A DNA stretch of 19,080 nt from positions 1 to 19,080 of the forward strand of contig DCUM01000014.1 of NCBI GenBank assembly GCA_002327255.1, given 5' to 3'. Source of the DNA: a bacterium UBA2214. GTDB lineage: Bacteria; Zhuqueibacterota; Zhuqueibacteria; Residuimicrobiales; Residuimicrobiaceae. The notes beneath the pieces are model-generated. The model did not search any database. It was not told where the DNA came from and worked only from the letters and a program-made list of their open reading frames with translations. The translations under genes were made by a program, and so were the position numbers. Shown in pieces: positions 1-7,941 of this stretch. Every line of letters begins with the position of its first letter. The stretch's first letter is position 1.

Positions 1-155
1 GATTGACGCTGCCTGTGACTGCACCGCATGACAGGAGAGGCTCTTGCGACGATCTTCCTTCACACGCTCTGCAGGCGCGCCCTGTTCTTTGAGCGGCATA
101 AACAGCCATGCCATGAAACAGGCCGCTTCAACGTTTGCTGCGCACGCCAGGTCGT
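1..155 (-). other. Unassigned flank downstream of murJ; possible partial ORF running off the left edge
   Basis: This stretch lies beyond the murJ stop codon. On the minus strand an open frame runs from an ATG at 114 to the edge (38 codons, beginning MAWLFMPLKEQGAP), and the frame is also open upstream of that ATG. No ribosome binding site stands in front of the ATG, and I recognise no family. It could be the start of a downstream gene or chance. A 6-bp inverted repeat (92-97 with 122-127) has no T-run, so I do not call a terminator. Confidence 0.15.
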
Positions 156-1745
156 CTATTTCAGGCGCCGCCGCACTATCTCCACAACAGCCATCACCTC
201 CGGCACGCGGCCCAGCCCGCACAAAGCAAAATAGCCACCGCCAAAACTCCCCAGGACCGCCACAGCCAGAAAGATGGGATGCCATCCGCTCAATTGGATT
301 TTCAAACCATATCCCAATGCGGCAGCGAGCAGGGCCGCCAGCAACAGTCGCATCATCTTTCTGATCGCCATGCCCGTGCGGCCGATACGGCGATTCAGGG
401 CGCGCCACAACAGCACCAATTCAACCCAGCTGGCGAATCCCGAGGAGATGGTCAACCCGGCCACCCCCCAGCGCGTGGAGATGCCGAGCCACCCGGGCAG
501 GTGCAGCGCAAAAATATAACCGCCCATGGCGGTCAAAAAGACCCGGATCAGGGCAAAACGCAGCGGCGTGCGCGTATCGCGCAGCGCATAGAAGGCGGAA
601 GCGTACAACCGTCCGGACGTCTGTGCCAACAATCCCACTGTCGCTCCCGCGAGTATGGACCAGACATAGATCACCTCCTGGTGTCCGAACGCACCGGTCT
701 TGTAGATGGCGGCGATGATCACATCCCCCAGGAATAGAAAAGCCACGATGGAGGGGATGATGAAGAAAACGATGCGCTGCAGACCGCGGTTCAATCGCTG
801 GCGCAGATTGGCGCCTACTTCGGCGGGGCTCCCCAGCGCACTCGACATGGCCGGCAGTTCCGCGGCGGAGACCGACATGCCAAAGAGGCTGACCGGCAGC
901 AGATAGAGCGTCTGCGCATAGCTGAGGGCCGCAAAGGCCCCCGTGGGCAGCAGACTGGCGATCAGTTCATCGATGTAGCCGCTGATCTGGACGACGCCGC
1001 GGCTGAAAAAGACCGGAATGAAATTCCGGATCACCGTGCGCACGCCGCTCAGGGAGGTGTTGACCGCGATGTGCAGGTGACGTGCCAGGCGCCAGGCCAT
1101 GGGCCACTGCACCAGCAGCTGCAGGGCGCTGCCCGCCACCGACGCCCAGGCGAGGATCGCTGCCAGCGAATACTGGTCGCGTCCAGGTCCGGTGATCAGC
1201 AGAGCGGCAATCATCACCGCATTCCAGAACACCGGCGCCACATAGGAGAGAAAAAATCGGCGATGGCTGTTGAGGATGCCGAGACACCAGGCCGAGAGCA
1301 CGAGGATGCCTGCGCCCGGGAAGAGAATGCGCACCAGTTGTATGGTCAGCACCCGTTTGGCGCCGGTAAAACCGGGTGCGATGACAGCGATCAAATAGGG
1401 CGTAAACAGGATACCCAGCAGCACCAGACAGGAGACAATCAGGCTGAGTATGGCAATGACGGCGCCCGCCACCCGTCCCGCCTCCTCCTGATTGCCCTCC
1501 GCCACGAGTTTGGCATAGACCGGGATGAAGGAAGCCGACAGCGTGCCTTCGCCGAACAAATTTTGCAGAAAGTTGGGTATCCGGAAAGCGGCCTTGAACG
1601 CATCGGCGGCGTCGGAATTGCCAAAATAGTGGGCAAAGACGCGATCCCGGATCAATCCGGCGATGCGGCTGAGAAAGACACCGCTGGCCACGAGAACGGC
1701 GCCATGGCCCGTATTCGGCGCTTTTGCGGGCGGATTTTTATCCAC
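156..1745 (-). CDS. murJ: Lipid II flippase MurJ (MviN family)
   Basis: This polytopic inner-membrane protein would flip lipid-linked peptidoglycan precursor (lipid II) to the periplasmic face. The N-terminus carries the family signature: a GVFLSRIAGLIRD stretch, then ADAFKAAFRIPN and NLFGEGTLSASFIPVY. Many hydrophobic segments follow to the end, consistent with about 14 helices. The frame stays open upstream to 1925, but that extension is Trp/Arg/Cys-rich, overlaps the hydrolase gene and is clearly not coding. I therefore place the start at GTG 1745, where GTGGATAA overlaps the hydrolase stop by 8 bp and an AGGA lies 8 nt upstream. This gives 529 aa, normal for MurJ. It is the last recognised gene of the manA operon, probably translationally coupled to the hydrolase. 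The family is certain; the exact start is likely. Confidence 0.93.
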   Translation of the reverse strand: MDKNPPAKAPNTGHGAVLVASGVFLSRIAGLIRDRVFAHYFGNSDAADAFKAAFRIPNFLQNLFGEGTLSASFIPVYAKLVAEGNQEEAGRVAGAVIAILSLIVSCLVLLGILFTPYLIAVIAPGFTGAKRVLTIQLVRILFPGAGILVLSAWCLGILNSHRRFFLSYVAPVFWNAVMIAALLITGPGRDQYSLAAILAWASVAGSALQLLVQWPMAWRLARHLHIAVNTSLSGVRTVIRNFIPVFFSRGVVQISGYIDELIASLLPTGAFAALSYAQTLYLLPVSLFGMSVSAAELPAMSSALGSPAEVGANLRQRLNRGLQRIVFFIIPSIVAFLFLGDVIIAAIYKTGAFGHQEVIYVWSILAGATVGLLAQTSGRLYASAFYALRDTRTPLRFALIRVFLTAMGGYIFALHLPGWLGISTRWGVAGLTISSGFASWVELVLLWRALNRRIGRTGMAIRKMMRLLLAALLAAALGYGLKIQLSGWHPIFLAVAVLGSFGGGYFALCGLGRVPEVMAVVEIVRRRLK

Positions 1746-2622
1746 GCTCGATATCCTGAATGATTTGCGAAAAAATAGTCTGCATCTGCGCCAACACCAT
1801 GAAATGGCCGCCCTCGGGCACCAGATGGAGCTGACTCCCCGGCAGGTCCCGGTGCAGCGCCAGCGCCATCTCCGGCTTGACCAGCCAGTCCGCAGTGCCA
1901 TGATAGATATGGAGGGGCATGGCAACCTCCCCCCCTTCGAATTCCCATTCCATCCGCTGCACCCTCAGTTCATGAACCAGCGCGCCGGCTCCCTGGCGCA
2001 GACTCTCTTCGACATCGCGCCGCAGCATCGCGGCGATTTCAGGCCGGCTGAGGAGCGCCCAGTCGGCCGCATGCAGCCGCAGGTGCAGCGTTTTGGCAAA
2101 CTCCGCCGGCGAAGCGGGCATGCGCCGCAAACGCCGCTGCAACAGGTGGCGTGTGGCAAGCGGAAAGGACTCGGCGAGACGAAACAGGATTCGCGCCGGC
2201 GGCGACAGGTGGCGAAAGTATTCCGGTTGGGCGAGGGGGCCCAGCGCGCTCACCAGGCTGACCTGGGCGACACGATCCGGCAGCAGCCGGGCACAGGCCA
2301 GCGCGTACGGTCCACCGCCGGAAATACCCAGCACCGCGACACGATGCAGCGACAGCGCGGTGCAGAACGCCGCAACATCCTGCGCCCAGCAACGAACCGG
2401 GCGCAGCGCAGAGGGCGAGGAGAGGCCGATGCCGGGACGCTCGAGCAGGAAGAGACGCACCGGATAACGCCGGTAGATATCAGCATCGGGCGGATGCTGC
2501 AGCCGGGATCCCGGAATGCCGTGAAATCCCAGCACCGGCACCCCGTCATCGGGGCCATGGATCGCGTATCCCAACGCGCGTCCATCGGGCAGGAGGAGGA
2601 TTTTATCCTTTTCCGCTGTCAT
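1738..2622 (-). CDS. Alpha/beta-fold hydrolase
   Basis: This is a 294-aa, probably cytoplasmic serine hydrolase with no obvious signal peptide. It has the alpha/beta-hydrolase layout: an oxyanion HG motif at residues 34-38 (HGIPG), the nucleophile elbow G-I-S-G-G-G with Ser101, a likely acid at Asp245 (HGTADW) and the catalytic His273 (GGHFM). The region around 130-225 is the variable lid, so the substrate cannot be read from sequence. The longer frame back to 2715 runs into the acylase gene. ATG 2622 overlaps the acylase stop as ATGA (4 bp), the usual arrangement for translational coupling. Its own stop overlaps murJ by 8 bp. The context suggests a role linked to cell envelope or acyl-amide turnover, but that is inference. 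Confidence 0.88.
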   Translation of the reverse strand: MTAEKDKILLLPDGRALGYAIHGPDDGVPVLGFHGIPGSRLQHPPDADIYRRYPVRLFLLERPGIGLSSPSALRPVRCWAQDVAAFCTALSLHRVAVLGISGGGPYALACARLLPDRVAQVSLVSALGPLAQPEYFRHLSPPARILFRLAESFPLATRHLLQRRLRRMPASPAEFAKTLHLRLHAADWALLSRPEIAAMLRRDVEESLRQGAGALVHELRVQRMEWEFEGGEVAMPLHIYHGTADWLVKPEMALALHRDLPGSQLHLVPEGGHFMVLAQMQTIFSQIIQDIERG

Positions 2623-4889
2623 CTCGGTCGTGCCGGCAATTTTTGCTGATGCCTGAAGCGGGTTGCAACAGCCGGTTGCTGGAAGGGCACCTTCAGATAG
2701 GCCCCTTTGAGCCATAGCGGCACCTGATCGGTCACCAGGTCGCTGCCCAACCAGCCATCCTGGCCTCCCAGCAGGACGAAATAATTTTCATCGCGATCCG
2801 CCATATCCGCTATGAAACGTGCATTGGCGCCGTAAAAAGAGGCATGGCGCTCATCGGTGATGGCATGCGCGGTTTTGTGCAGGGTCAGATAACTCCCCGC
2901 CGCCGGGTAATCACCATAGCGGTAGGCGCCGCCGATGACGGGAATGTTGCCAAAGGGATGCGCCAGCCGCAGCCGGTGCATCTCCCCCCAATTCGCGTAT
3001 TTCCTGACGGCCGGGCCCGCTTCACGGATCGCCTCATCCAGACATCTGCGCAACCGTGCCTCTCCCTCCCGTTTCAGATCCTCCAGCACCAGCGCATGGG
3101 ACTGCTCCGCCCCGAGGATCAATTCCGCCGCTTCCTGATCATACCGTTCCGTGTAGTAAAGCCGGATGAAATGATGCAGAATGGACTGCAAAATCACCGG
3201 AGCGGCCGCGTCAATGCAATAGGCGCCATCCCAGGCTCCCAACGCCCCGAGATAAAGGCTCGCTTCGCTCTCCGCAGCGGCGTCAAGTTGCCAATCTCGT
3301 GCGCAGCGCACGATCTGTTCTGCCAGTTCCCGTGCCGACTCTGAAAAGACATCCTGCTGCAACCGCTGCAGGTCTGCGATCTGCCAGCGCGCCCGGCCGG
3401 CCACTACCGCATGGAGCCGGTTGATGCGGTCGTTCGCGGAAAAAAAGTTTCCCACCGCGGGATGGGTGACGGCCGGCAGGTTGTTGGCGGAGGCGATAAA
3501 GCCCTGCGGCGGGTTGAAAGAGTATGGCAGCTCCAACGCGGAGACCACGCCCCCCCAGCGCGCCGATGAATCCGCTGCCTGATGGATGATCTGAGGTCGA
3601 TAGTCCGACGGCCGTTTCGGCAGCCGTACGGCCAGAACCATGCCGATGCTGCCCGCATCGTCCGCGTAGAGAAAATTCTGACCGGAGACGCCGTAGGGGG
3701 CAAAGGCCTCGCGAAAAGCCGTCCACTCCCCGGCGCGATTGACGCGGAGGAAGGCGCTGAACTCATCGGAGGGCGCATGTCCCAGCCATTTCAGCGCCAG
3801 CGTCTGTCCCGGACGGCTCCCCAGCATGGAAATATCCGAGAGGATGGGGCCGAGGGCGGAAGTACGCAGCGGCACCTCCTTGTCGCGCCACCAGCGCACT
3901 TTTACACGCTCCGTCCTGCTTTGCAGGTCGATGCTGTCCCGGGGATTGATTTCATAGATGTCGCTGCTCTGGCTGCGCATGTTGGTGCCTGCCCAGGCGA
4001 TGTGTTCGTTGCGGCCGATGAGCACCATGGGCACGCCAGGGAACATGAATCCCAGCACATGGTAGGAGGGACATTTGTAGCCGGCAATGAGCCACAGGTT
4101 GGGCAACTGCAAGCCGAGATGGGGATCGCTGGCGATGAGAGCTGATCCGGTGGCCGATTTGGCCGCGGAGAGCACCAGGGCATTGCTGCCCGATTTGATG
4201 CCGCCGGAGAGCACCCGCGTCAGGGGTGAGAAACTGGCCTCGGAATGGAGGCCGAAGCGGACAAAACGCGCATACAACTCCGCGAACCAGGGCTTGTCCT
4301 GGTGTTTGATCCACTGCAGGCCGCTGAACCAGGTGACGTCGGCGCCCATGAGACGGCCGAGGAGCAGCAAATCCCGCAGCGTCCAGGGTTCTGGTTGCAT
4401 ATTGAGAAAAGCAAACTCCGGCGGCAGCTTTTCGCACCTTCGCTGATAATAGTTGATCCCTGCGACAAAAGCCTCCAGCCAGGCGCGTGTGCTCGGTGGC
4501 AAGAGCGTCGCGATGCTGTCGGCGGCAAATCCGAGGTCGAGCGTGCGCAGCGCACGATCGATATCCACCGCCAAAGGGCCGGCGATCTCGGCGAGTTGTC
4601 CCCGGGTGGCGCGGCGCATCAGCGTCATCTGACCGAGGCGCAAGTGACTGTGCACCATGCCGAGCAGGAAGGCACAATCGCTATCGTTTTGCGCTTCGAT
4701 GAAGGGGATGAGATGATCGTCCCAGTAAACCGTTGCGGGAGCGCTGAGTGGCAAATTCTCGACCGGAAACGCGCCGAGGCGTTCCTGGAAGGAGACGGTT
4801 TCGGGTTTGCCGCTGAACAGGGTGACGCAGGCGCAAACCAGCAGGAGCGCACAGAGCGCAGCGCCTAAAAGTCCTTTTTTCACGCTCAC
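2619..4889 (-). CDS. Exported penicillin acylase family (Ntn) hydrolase
   Basis: This 756-aa protein belongs to the penicillin amidase/acyl-homoserine-lactone acylase family (Ntn hydrolases), which hydrolyse amide-linked acyl groups after self-cleavage into alpha and beta chains. Residues 1-21 form a signal sequence; VCAC with Cys21 could be a lipobox. The expected order is present: an alpha-chain region (about 30-225), a short linker, then GSNALV with Ser235 as the likely new N-terminal nucleophile, NEHIAWAGTN at 294-303, and the active-site asparagine in ASANN (469/470). The start is GTG 4889 with GGAGGT 5 nt upstream. It follows the beta-lactamase-like gene by 3 bp and overlaps the alpha/beta hydrolase by 4 bp. 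The substrate (beta-lactam, AHL, N-acyl amino acid or peptide) cannot be decided from sequence. Confidence 0.9.
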   Translation of the reverse strand: MSVKKGLLGAALCALLLVCACVTLFSGKPETVSFQERLGAFPVENLPLSAPATVYWDDHLIPFIEAQNDSDCAFLLGMVHSHLRLGQMTLMRRATRGQLAEIAGPLAVDIDRALRTLDLGFAADSIATLLPPSTRAWLEAFVAGINYYQRRCEKLPPEFAFLNMQPEPWTLRDLLLLGRLMGADVTWFSGLQWIKHQDKPWFAELYARFVRFGLHSEASFSPLTRVLSGGIKSGSNALVLSAAKSATGSALIASDPHLGLQLPNLWLIAGYKCPSYHVLGFMFPGVPMVLIGRNEHIAWAGTNMRSQSSDIYEINPRDSIDLQSRTERVKVRWWRDKEVPLRTSALGPILSDISMLGSRPGQTLALKWLGHAPSDEFSAFLRVNRAGEWTAFREAFAPYGVSGQNFLYADDAGSIGMVLAVRLPKRPSDYRPQIIHQAADSSARWGGVVSALELPYSFNPPQGFIASANNLPAVTHPAVGNFFSANDRINRLHAVVAGRARWQIADLQRLQQDVFSESARELAEQIVRCARDWQLDAAAESEASLYLGALGAWDGAYCIDAAAPVILQSILHHFIRLYYTERYDQEAAELILGAEQSHALVLEDLKREGEARLRRCLDEAIREAGPAVRKYANWGEMHRLRLAHPFGNIPVIGGAYRYGDYPAAGSYLTLHKTAHAITDERHASFYGANARFIADMADRDENYFVLLGGQDGWLGSDLVTDQVPLWLKGAYLKVPFQQPAVATRFRHQQKLPARPR

Positions 4890-4892
4890 CGT

Positions 4893-5834
4893 TTACCTCC
4901 CGGAACGCTTTTGCATGAGGGTGTAGACGCGACGCGACAGCGCTCTCAACATGGGCAGGGCTTGTTCTTCGCGGATGGGCAGAAAACAGGCGATGATATA
5001 ACGCACCCGGCCATCATCGACGATGCCGGCGTCGTGCGTCCAACAGGAAAACCAGCCGGTCTTGTGATACATCATGACAGACAGCGGCAGGCCGCTGGCC
5101 AGCTTGGATTTGTCGAGTTGCCGGCCGAGCAGGGCTTTCATCTGCATGCTGACCCAGGGATCGATGAGCTGCCGGGTTTCGATGCGGTAGAGGAAATCGG
5201 CGGCGTGCAGGGCGCAGGTCTCCGTGCCGCGGATGGTCTCATAGCCCGGGTCCTCGAATTTGCGCTTTAAAAATTTGCGGGTGACTTCGCTGCCGTGCCA
5301 GCCATGGCGATGCATCAGGGCATTGATGGCGTCCCGGCCGGCCAGATCGATGAGACAATTGGCGGCCGAGTTGTCGCTGCGGGTGATCATGAGATCGAGC
5401 AGATAATTCACCGTCACCGTGTCGCCGTCCTGCAGCAGCGGCCGCGGATCCCAGGTGATCTCGCGGCGGCGATCCACGACATTGGGTTCGCGGGCCACCG
5501 CAACCGTCGTCAGCGAGCAGGCGCCGGCCGCAATTTTTTCGAGGACGCCCGCGGCGACATACATTTTGTAGACCGAGGCGGGATAGATGAAATTGTCGTA
5601 ATGGACGCCGCCCAGCCGCGGTCTCTTTTCCGTGAGATCGATGACCGCCAGGGAGATGCGCTCCATGCCATCCTCGCCGGCGTCGAATTCGCCTTCCAGA
5701 CCCAGTTCAGCCACAATGGCCGTGAGCTCCCGGGAGAGCCCCGCATCAATCCGGTAATAATCGGGAACATGCACAGTCTGCCCCCAGACGCACGACAGGA
5801 TACCTGAAAACAGCACAACGAGTCGTTTCATCAT
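4893..5834 (-). CDS. Exported class A beta-lactamase-fold serine hydrolase
   Basis: This 313-aa protein has a signal peptide (about residues 1-18, ending CVWG before Q19). It carries the three motifs of the serine beta-lactamase/DD-peptidase superfamily in the right order: SxxK at Ser87-Lys90 (ASVYK), SDN at 153-155 and KTG at 258-260. The spacing resembles class A enzymes, but the omega-loop ExxLN that holds the deacylating glutamate (Glu166) is not visible. The region 183-200 is basic, and only Glu194 lies near the expected place. It may therefore be a DD-peptidase or esterase-like relative, not a true beta-lactamase. The start is ATG 5834 (or 5831) with a weak GAGAG upstream. It sits 7 bp after manA and 3 bp before the acylase gene, as part of one operon. 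Confidence 0.85.
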   Translation of the reverse strand: MMKRLVVLFSGILSCVWGQTVHVPDYYRIDAGLSRELTAIVAELGLEGEFDAGEDGMERISLAVIDLTEKRPRLGGVHYDNFIYPASVYKMYVAAGVLEKIAAGACSLTTVAVAREPNVVDRRREITWDPRPLLQDGDTVTVNYLLDLMITRSDNSAANCLIDLAGRDAINALMHRHGWHGSEVTRKFLKRKFEDPGYETIRGTETCALHAADFLYRIETRQLIDPWVSMQMKALLGRQLDKSKLASGLPLSVMMYHKTGWFSCWTHDAGIVDDGRVRYIIACFLPIREEQALPMLRALSRRVYTLMQKRSGR

Positions 5835-5841
5835 TTGTCTC

Positions 5842-7143
5842 TCATAAAATTGTCTGCAAGGGAACCGTGGCGCGATAGAGCACGGACTTGATAACCGCGC
5901 CCAGGGTGTAGGCAGTTTCCGCGGGAATAAAAACGATATCGCCCCGCCGCAGCGAACGCTGCCCGGCGCTGTTGGCGAGAATCACCTCGCCCTGCAGCGT
6001 CAGCAGGCAGTCCGCTCCGTGCGCACTGGATTGAACATGGGTTTTATTGGCCGCGATACGGATACAGGAGAGGCTGAAATCAGCGGCCGGCGCTGCATAA
6101 ATCCGTTCGGTCTCAGAAATCGCCTCCCCCTGCAGGATGGCCGCCGGGCCGCTGCTGAAATCGATCGTTTTCAAAAGCGCCGCAACGTCGACATGCTTGG
6201 GGGTGAGTCCGCCGCGCAACACGTTGTCGGAATTGGCCATGAGTTCGACGTTGACCCCTTCGAGATAGGCATGGGGCACACCGGCCGCCTGAAAGGTAGC
6301 CTGTCCCGGTTTCAGCCGCAGCAGATTCATGAGATAAATCGAAAGAATGCCGCGATCGCGCCCACCATCGGGCTGCGGGAACGTCCGCGCCGCCTTGACG
6401 GCCCAGTAATGCGGGCTGTATTTATTGAGAACGCCGCGGTCGAAGAGCGGCTCGATGCGCGCCAGCAGGCCGTCGAGAAGCCTGTCCATTTCGCGCTGCG
6501 GCATGGTCATGATGTGTCCGTAGAGCGCGCGCAGCAGTTCGCGGCGGTGCTGCGGATCGTCCCCGACATCCTCGAGGTAGAGCCGCAAATTGGGCGCCAG
6601 GGGCTCCAGTTCCGGTACGGCGGAAAAGGTGTCGGCTGCTTCTTCCAGCGGCCGAAAGCCGTGCAGCATCCAGAACTCGGTCAGCGCGACATGGAGTTCG
6701 GGTTTGTGATTGTCGTCTTTATAGGTGCGCTTGGGATCGTTGCGGGGGATTCCCAGGCGTTCCTCGGCGTCAAAGCCGGCTTCCGCCTGTTCCTTGGAGG
6801 GATGCACCTGAATGGAGAGCATGTCGCGTGCGTCCAGGACTTTGAACAGGTAGGGCAGGCGTCCCCCGAAGCGATCGATCGATGCCTGGCCGAGCATCTC
6901 CAGGGGGTGTCTTTCGATCCACTGCAGCAAATCCACCGGCGGCGTCATGCCGGACAGCAAGCTCGGCGCGCCGGGATGGGCGCCCATCCACAGTTCCGCG
7001 CAGGGTTTGTTTTCCGTATTATCGATCCCCAGCAACGCGGGGATGTAACGGTATCCGCCCCAGGCATAGTGCTGCACCCGGCCTTGCAGCGGATAGAGGC
7101 GGTCGCGCAGATCGGCCGCGGAGGCATGGAGAGGATGCATCAT
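5842..7143 (-). CDS. manA: Mannose-6-phosphate isomerase, class I
   Basis: This cytoplasmic zinc enzyme interconverts fructose-6-phosphate and mannose-6-phosphate and feeds GDP-mannose and surface polysaccharide synthesis. The class I metal ligands are visible: Gln112 and His114 (SIQVHPSKEQA), Glu149 (NHKPELHVAL) and His291 (VPHAYLEG). The N-terminal YPLQGRVQHYAWGG block and the ANSDNVLRGGLTPKH stretch are family signatures, and the C-terminus is a second cupin. The frame is open to 7434, but the extension crosses a 37-bp repeat and has no family similarity. ATG 7143 (or 7140) has GAGGA about 6 nt upstream and gives 433 aa, slightly longer than typical. It is the first gene of the five-gene operon, and a Bacteroidota-like promoter lies directly upstream. 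Confidence 0.93.
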   Translation of the reverse strand: MMHPLHASAADLRDRLYPLQGRVQHYAWGGYRYIPALLGIDNTENKPCAELWMGAHPGAPSLLSGMTPPVDLLQWIERHPLEMLGQASIDRFGGRLPYLFKVLDARDMLSIQVHPSKEQAEAGFDAEERLGIPRNDPKRTYKDDNHKPELHVALTEFWMLHGFRPLEEAADTFSAVPELEPLAPNLRLYLEDVGDDPQHRRELLRALYGHIMTMPQREMDRLLDGLLARIEPLFDRGVLNKYSPHYWAVKAARTFPQPDGGRDRGILSIYLMNLLRLKPGQATFQAAGVPHAYLEGVNVELMANSDNVLRGGLTPKHVDVAALLKTIDFSSGPAAILQGEAISETERIYAAPAADFSLSCIRIAANKTHVQSSAHGADCLLTLQGEVILANSAGQRSLRRGDIVFIPAETAYTLGAVIKSVLYRATVPLQTIL

Positions 7144-7173
7144 AACGATTCCTCGATAAAGGTTCAACAATCG

Positions 7174-7205
7174 ATAAGATACAAAAGAAAAGCGAATCGG
7201 ACAAA
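7174..7205 (-). promoter_or_regulatory. Candidate Bacteroidota-type promoter for the manA operon
   Basis: Reading the minus strand, TTTG (7205-7202) is followed after 20 nt by TATCTTAT (7181-7174). This matches the Bacteroidota consensus TTTG, about 20 nt, TAnnTTTG, except for the last two bases. Transcription would begin near 7167, leaving a leader of about 24 nt before manA. Two other promoters in the window have the same core and spacing. Confidence 0.4.
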
Positions 7206-7233
7206 GGATTTCCTGCACCAATCCGTGCCCTCC

Positions 7234-7344
7234 CTCCGAATACACCAGACGCCACAACAACCCATACGCACTTTCTCGTCGTACGCCTTGGCCTGTGCCA
7301 ACCCACGCTCCGAATACACCAGACGCCACAACAACCCATACGCA
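7234..7344. repeat. Exact 37-bp direct repeat, two copies separated by 37 bp
   Basis: The copies at 7234-7270 and 7308-7344 are identical over 37 bp and begin ctccgaatacacc. The intervening 37 bp (7271-7307) is different sequence. The sequence before each copy also shows weak similarity (ctg-cc-aa-cc patterns at 7213 and 7293). This favours a degenerate tandem repeat of about 74-80 bp over a CRISPR unit. No cas genes are nearby and the repeat has no internal dyad. It lies just upstream of the manA promoter. Confidence 0.85.
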
Positions 7345-7617
7345 GCATAAATCATTAATCCGGTACAGACGGCGGTGACGGGCACAACACCCTTGTGATA
7401 GCGTTACGGTTTTCAGCGGTTTTTTCAGGGGCACTGAGGACGCATGGCAAAGTTACGCCATGCCCGTATAACGCCGCCCCTCGATCGTGCGCGGGTGCCG
7501 CGGTTTCATGTACGCCCGGCTGCCGGTGCATGGAGATATACGCTCCTTTGAGGTGGAGTCTGCCATCGTGCCTGCAAAAAGGAGCGCGCAACAAGGATAA
7601 CTTTTTGGGAAATCGTC
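7345..7617. other. Gene-free stretch with two inverted repeats
   Basis: I see no convincing gene here on either strand; the open frames lack ribosome binding sites and family motifs. Two inverted repeats stand out: a 7-bp stem with an 8-nt loop (7442-7448 with 7457-7463), and a 9-bp stem with a 28-nt loop (7541-7549 with 7578-7586). The right arm of the second contains an AAGGAG that would be hidden if the hairpin formed on a plus-strand transcript. Confidence 0.5.
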
Positions 7618-7941
7618 ATGTCTGCAACCGTCCAGCAGCCAAGAGGCTGGCGCGCGCTCCTGGCATCTCTCTGCATACTTGTCATGGGCTCATCAGGACG
7701 CCTGTTCGTCGAGGTGCTCAACTCCGAGTCCGGCATCGCTGTCAATGACTTTGTCAGCACCGACTGCCTGAAAATCTACGACCTCCACGGCCGTGAGGTG
7801 GCCAGCCTGGCCGATGGTCTGCACCATCCCGGCCAGTACAGCGCCGTCTGGCGCGCAGAAAACCTCGCCAGCGGCGTCTATTTCTATCGCCTCCAGGCGG
7901 GAAGCTTTACGGATTTCAAGCGCCTGGTGCTGCTGCGGTGA
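7618..7941 (+). pseudogene. Orphan T9SS C-terminal sorting-domain fragment
   Basis: This is the only plausible plus-strand coding stretch (107 codons). From about residue 50 it reads as the end of a T9SS/Por sorting module: LKIYDLHGREVASL, then GQYSAVWRAENLASGVYFYRL, and a final KRLVLLR. The first half of that domain, normally with PNPFNP, is missing, as is any passenger domain. The N-terminus has a short hydrophobic run (ALLASLCILVMG) that could be chance. The ATG at 7618 has no good ribosome binding site; the nearest AAGGAG is about 30 nt away. I read it as the decayed 3' end of a larger exported protein gene, left in a gene-poor stretch. A short expressed protein is possible but less likely. 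Confidence 0.5.

Noticed and set aside
1663..2649. Plus-strand open frame (328 codons) opposite the alpha/beta hydrolase
   Set aside because: It is antisense to a gene with an intact catalytic triad, and its Arg/Gln/His-rich composition is typical of antisense reading.
7234..7344. CRISPR array
   Set aside because: There are only two repeats and one interval, with no cas genes and no dyad in the repeat. The flanking similarity suggests a degenerate tandem repeat instead.
6019..7350. Plus-strand open frame (443 codons) opposite manA
   Set aside because: It is a shadow of manA, has no family signature, and runs through the 37-bp repeats.
7442..7586. Riboswitch-like leader on the plus strand
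   Set aside because: The hairpins do not fit the conserved core of any riboswitch class I know, and the downstream gene is only a fragment.
7506..7760. Minus-strand 84-codon ORF opposite the T9SS remnant
   Set aside because: It has no ribosome binding site or similarity, and the plus-strand frame carries the recognisable sorting motif.
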